From: Planctomycetota bacterium
GTDB lineage: Bacteria; Planctomycetota; PUPC01; JACPCR01
Length of the DNA stretch: 15,921 bases
Direction: 5' to 3'
Assembly (NCBI GenBank): GCA_030740295.1
Contig: JASLXP010001118.1
Coordinates: forward strand, 1 to 15,921
Shown here in pieces: positions 14,711 to 15,921 of this stretch. The position numbers were made by a program, and so were the translations under genes. The first letter of the stretch is position 1; each line of letters starts with the position of its first letter. Under the pieces are notes generated by a model. It worked only from the letters and a program-made list of their open reading frames with translations. It was not told the origin of the DNA and made no database searches.

Positions 14711-14902
14711 TTTCTGCGAAAGTGGTCTTGTCCTCCGCGACGAGCCAAAGCCTGATTTCTGAATCAGCGAAGTGTTGCGGCAAACTCTACCAAAATGTCT
14801 CAGACATTGGATCTGATCACTGATCCGGGTAAAGTCCCTGCCGAGGGAACTGGTAAGGGCCGAATTCCAGGGAACTGCAGATATTCTTGCAGTCTCACAA
14901 AA
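14711..14902 (+). promoter_or_regulatory. Leader region of the prepilin-type gene with several inverted repeats
   Basis: The 192 nt after valS contain CTGATT-TCTG-AATCAG (14752-14767), GGATC/GATCC around an 8-nt loop (14809-14826), AGTCCCT (14833-14839) pairing with AGGGAACT (14844-14851, one bulged A), and ACTGCA/TGCAGT around an 8-nt loop (14874-14893). AGGGAACTG occurs twice (14844-14852 and 14869-14877), so AGTCCCTG could pair with either copy. No T tract follows any hairpin. A role in expression of the next gene is inference. Confidence 0.35.
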
Positions 14903-15577
14903 ATGAACCAGTTAATATACCCCGCCTGTGGTGGCATCCAGGGCGCTGAGCGAAGATTTCGCACATCTCGTGGTTTTACGCTAATCGAGATGTTGATCGT
15001 GATCGGCATCATTTCGCTGTTGATGCTGCTCAGCCTTGCCGCTGTAAAGAATGTTCGTGATCATGCGAAAAGCCAGTACTGTCGGAACAACCTTCGAGAG
15101 ATCGGCGCGGCTCTGGACCATTATGAATACCTGTGGAAGGGCATCCTTCCGCCGACCACAGGGCCGGATGATGATAACCTCCGGCCGCTTTATCCGGACT
15201 GCGTCAATGAGCTCAAAGTTTTCGTCTGCATCTCGACTGCCAACCAGGTTGATACGCCTGCAATGCTGGAGGACAACGCGGTTGGGGGCCGAACGTCCGG
15301 CCCGGGGCACAGCTACGAGTACCTCAGCCATTATCTTTTCGACAACAAGGGGAACCGCCTGTCCGACCCGGTGATGAAGACACGGGCTAGCGTGGATATA
15401 AGGGCCGACAAGGTCTGGCTCGTCATGGATGCTATGGAAGCCGGTTACCCGGAAGTGCCGGACTCGACCGACAATCACTCTGAAACCGGAGGCAACGTCT
15501 TGTTTGCCGACTCGCACGTTGAGTGGATCGAGATGGGCAGGTGGCGTTACGAATTCAGAAATGGCAATTCAAAGTAG
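14903..15577 (+). CDS. Prepilin-type (type IV pilin-like / pseudopilin) protein
   Basis: 224 residues from the ATG at 14903. A 24-residue leader ends in TSRG, followed by FTLIEMLIVIGIISLLMLLSLAAV: the prepilin peptidase site is after G24, F is the residue to be methylated, and Glu+5 is present. The segment CRNNLREIGAALDHYEY and the C-terminal NHSETGGNVLFADSHVEW match the PVC-group proteins with a prepilin N-terminus and an H-X9-DG tail; here the tail is H-X10-DS. These proteins are abundant in Planctomycetota and Lentisphaerota and are thought to be pseudopilins or surface pilins, but mostly have no known role. A longer frame starts at 14795 (36 more residues); I prefer 14903 because prepilin leaders are short and the extra part overlaps the inverted repeats. 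No ribosome site supports either. The secreted-protein gene follows after 38 nt. Confidence 0.85.
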   Translation: MNQLIYPACGGIQGAERRFRTSRGFTLIEMLIVIGIISLLMLLSLAAVKNVRDHAKSQYCRNNLREIGAALDHYEYLWKGILPPTTGPDDDNLRPLYPDCVNELKVFVCISTANQVDTPAMLEDNAVGGRTSGPGHSYEYLSHYLFDNKGNRLSDPVMKTRASVDIRADKVWLVMDAMEAGYPEVPDSTDNHSETGGNVLFADSHVEWIEMGRWRYEFRNGNSK

Positions 15578-15615
15578 ATGCTGAGTTCGGAATCCGTACA
15601 GCCACTCTTTTCGGA

Positions 15616-15921
15616 ATGAGCAAGACAGAGTTACTTTCAGTCGGGGCAGCCATCATCGCCCTCACAGGGGCAGCAGGCCACGCTGAAGAAGAACTCAAAT
15701 GGCAGACCACCGGGCTCGAATCATATCGCCGCGGCCCATGGCTGACGGAAGACCCGACTAAGAACATAATCGAGCGAATGGAGCAGCCGGTGCCAAAGAT
15801 GTTCGAAGGGCACGGACCGCGTGATTCCGTGCTGCCGGAAGCTCTGACCGCGATGGCATGGATGTTCGGATCGAAACGAAGCCGTTTTCATGGGGACCCG
15901 CGCCTGGCCGCGTTTATCGCC
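15616..15921 (+). CDS. Secreted protein of unknown function, partial (N-terminus only)
   Basis: 102 codons are open from the ATG at 15616 to the right edge. The N-terminus (MSKTELLSVGAAIIALTGAAGHA) is a signal peptide with likely cleavage after GHA, before EEELKWQ. The visible mature part (RGPWLTEDPTKNIIERMEQ, DSVLPEALTAMAWMFGSKRS, FHGDPRLAAFIA) is largely helical and reads like the beginning of an alpha/alpha-toroid protein such as a heparinase- or alginate-lyase-like enzyme, but this is a guess from style alone. The gene lies 38 nt after the prepilin-type gene on the same strand and may be co-transcribed with it. No Shine-Dalgarno site is visible. Confidence 0.65.
   Translation, partial: MSKTELLSVGAAIIALTGAAGHAEEELKWQTTGLESYRRGPWLTEDPTKNIIERMEQPVPKMFEGHGPRDSVLPEALTAMAWMFGSKRSRFHGDPRLAAFIA

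Noticed and set aside
14752..14767. CTGATT-TCTG-AATCAG hairpin as the valS terminator
   Set aside because: The stem is only 6 bp, AT-rich, and is not followed by a T tract.

Overview
The window looks like chromosome from a bacterium of the PVC group (Planctomycetota, Verrucomicrobiota, Lentisphaerota or Kiritimatiellota). The clues are a prepilin-type protein with a Planctomycetes/Lentisphaerae-style CRNNLREIG segment and C-terminal H-X(n)-D motif, several large secreted proteins (LamG, Asp-box), a HEAT-repeat lipoprotein, weak or absent Shine-Dalgarno sites at many starts, and a planctomycete-like aspartate kinase. This is inference from protein style; no rRNA or other phylogenetic marker RNA is present.

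Layout: (1) positions 1-1325, minus strand, the first 441 codons of an RNase II/R (RNB) family protein whose catalytic aspartates appear to be lost; the gene runs off the left edge. (2) 1326-1796, a 471-bp divergent intergenic region with some inverted repeats but no recognisable gene. (3) 1797-2939, plus strand, a secreted Asp-box (YCF48/sortilin-like) beta-propeller protein, convergent with (4) a three-gene minus-strand cluster read 9519 to 2947: HEAT-repeat lipoprotein, small Cys-rich zinc-ribbon-like protein, and a 1184-residue secreted LamG protein. (5) 9736-10426, plus strand, a small helical protein of unknown function overlapping by TTGA an HNH endonuclease gene that is broken by a frameshift and an in-frame TGA. 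(6) 10683-14710, plus strand, aspartate kinase (lysC) and valyl-tRNA synthetase (valS) overlapping by ATGA, with an intrinsic-terminator-like hairpin 34 nt before lysC. (7) 14903-15577, a prepilin-type protein preceded by a leader with alternative pairings, and (8) 15616 to the right edge, the N-terminus of a secreted protein.

Housekeeping metabolism (lysC-valS) is thus flanked by cell-surface or secreted functions. No phage, IS element, CRISPR array, tRNA or rRNA was recognised. The least ordinary items are the catalytically degenerate RNB protein, the decayed HNH module lying between two matching polypyrimidine tracts, and the candidate switch-like leader before the prepilin-type gene.
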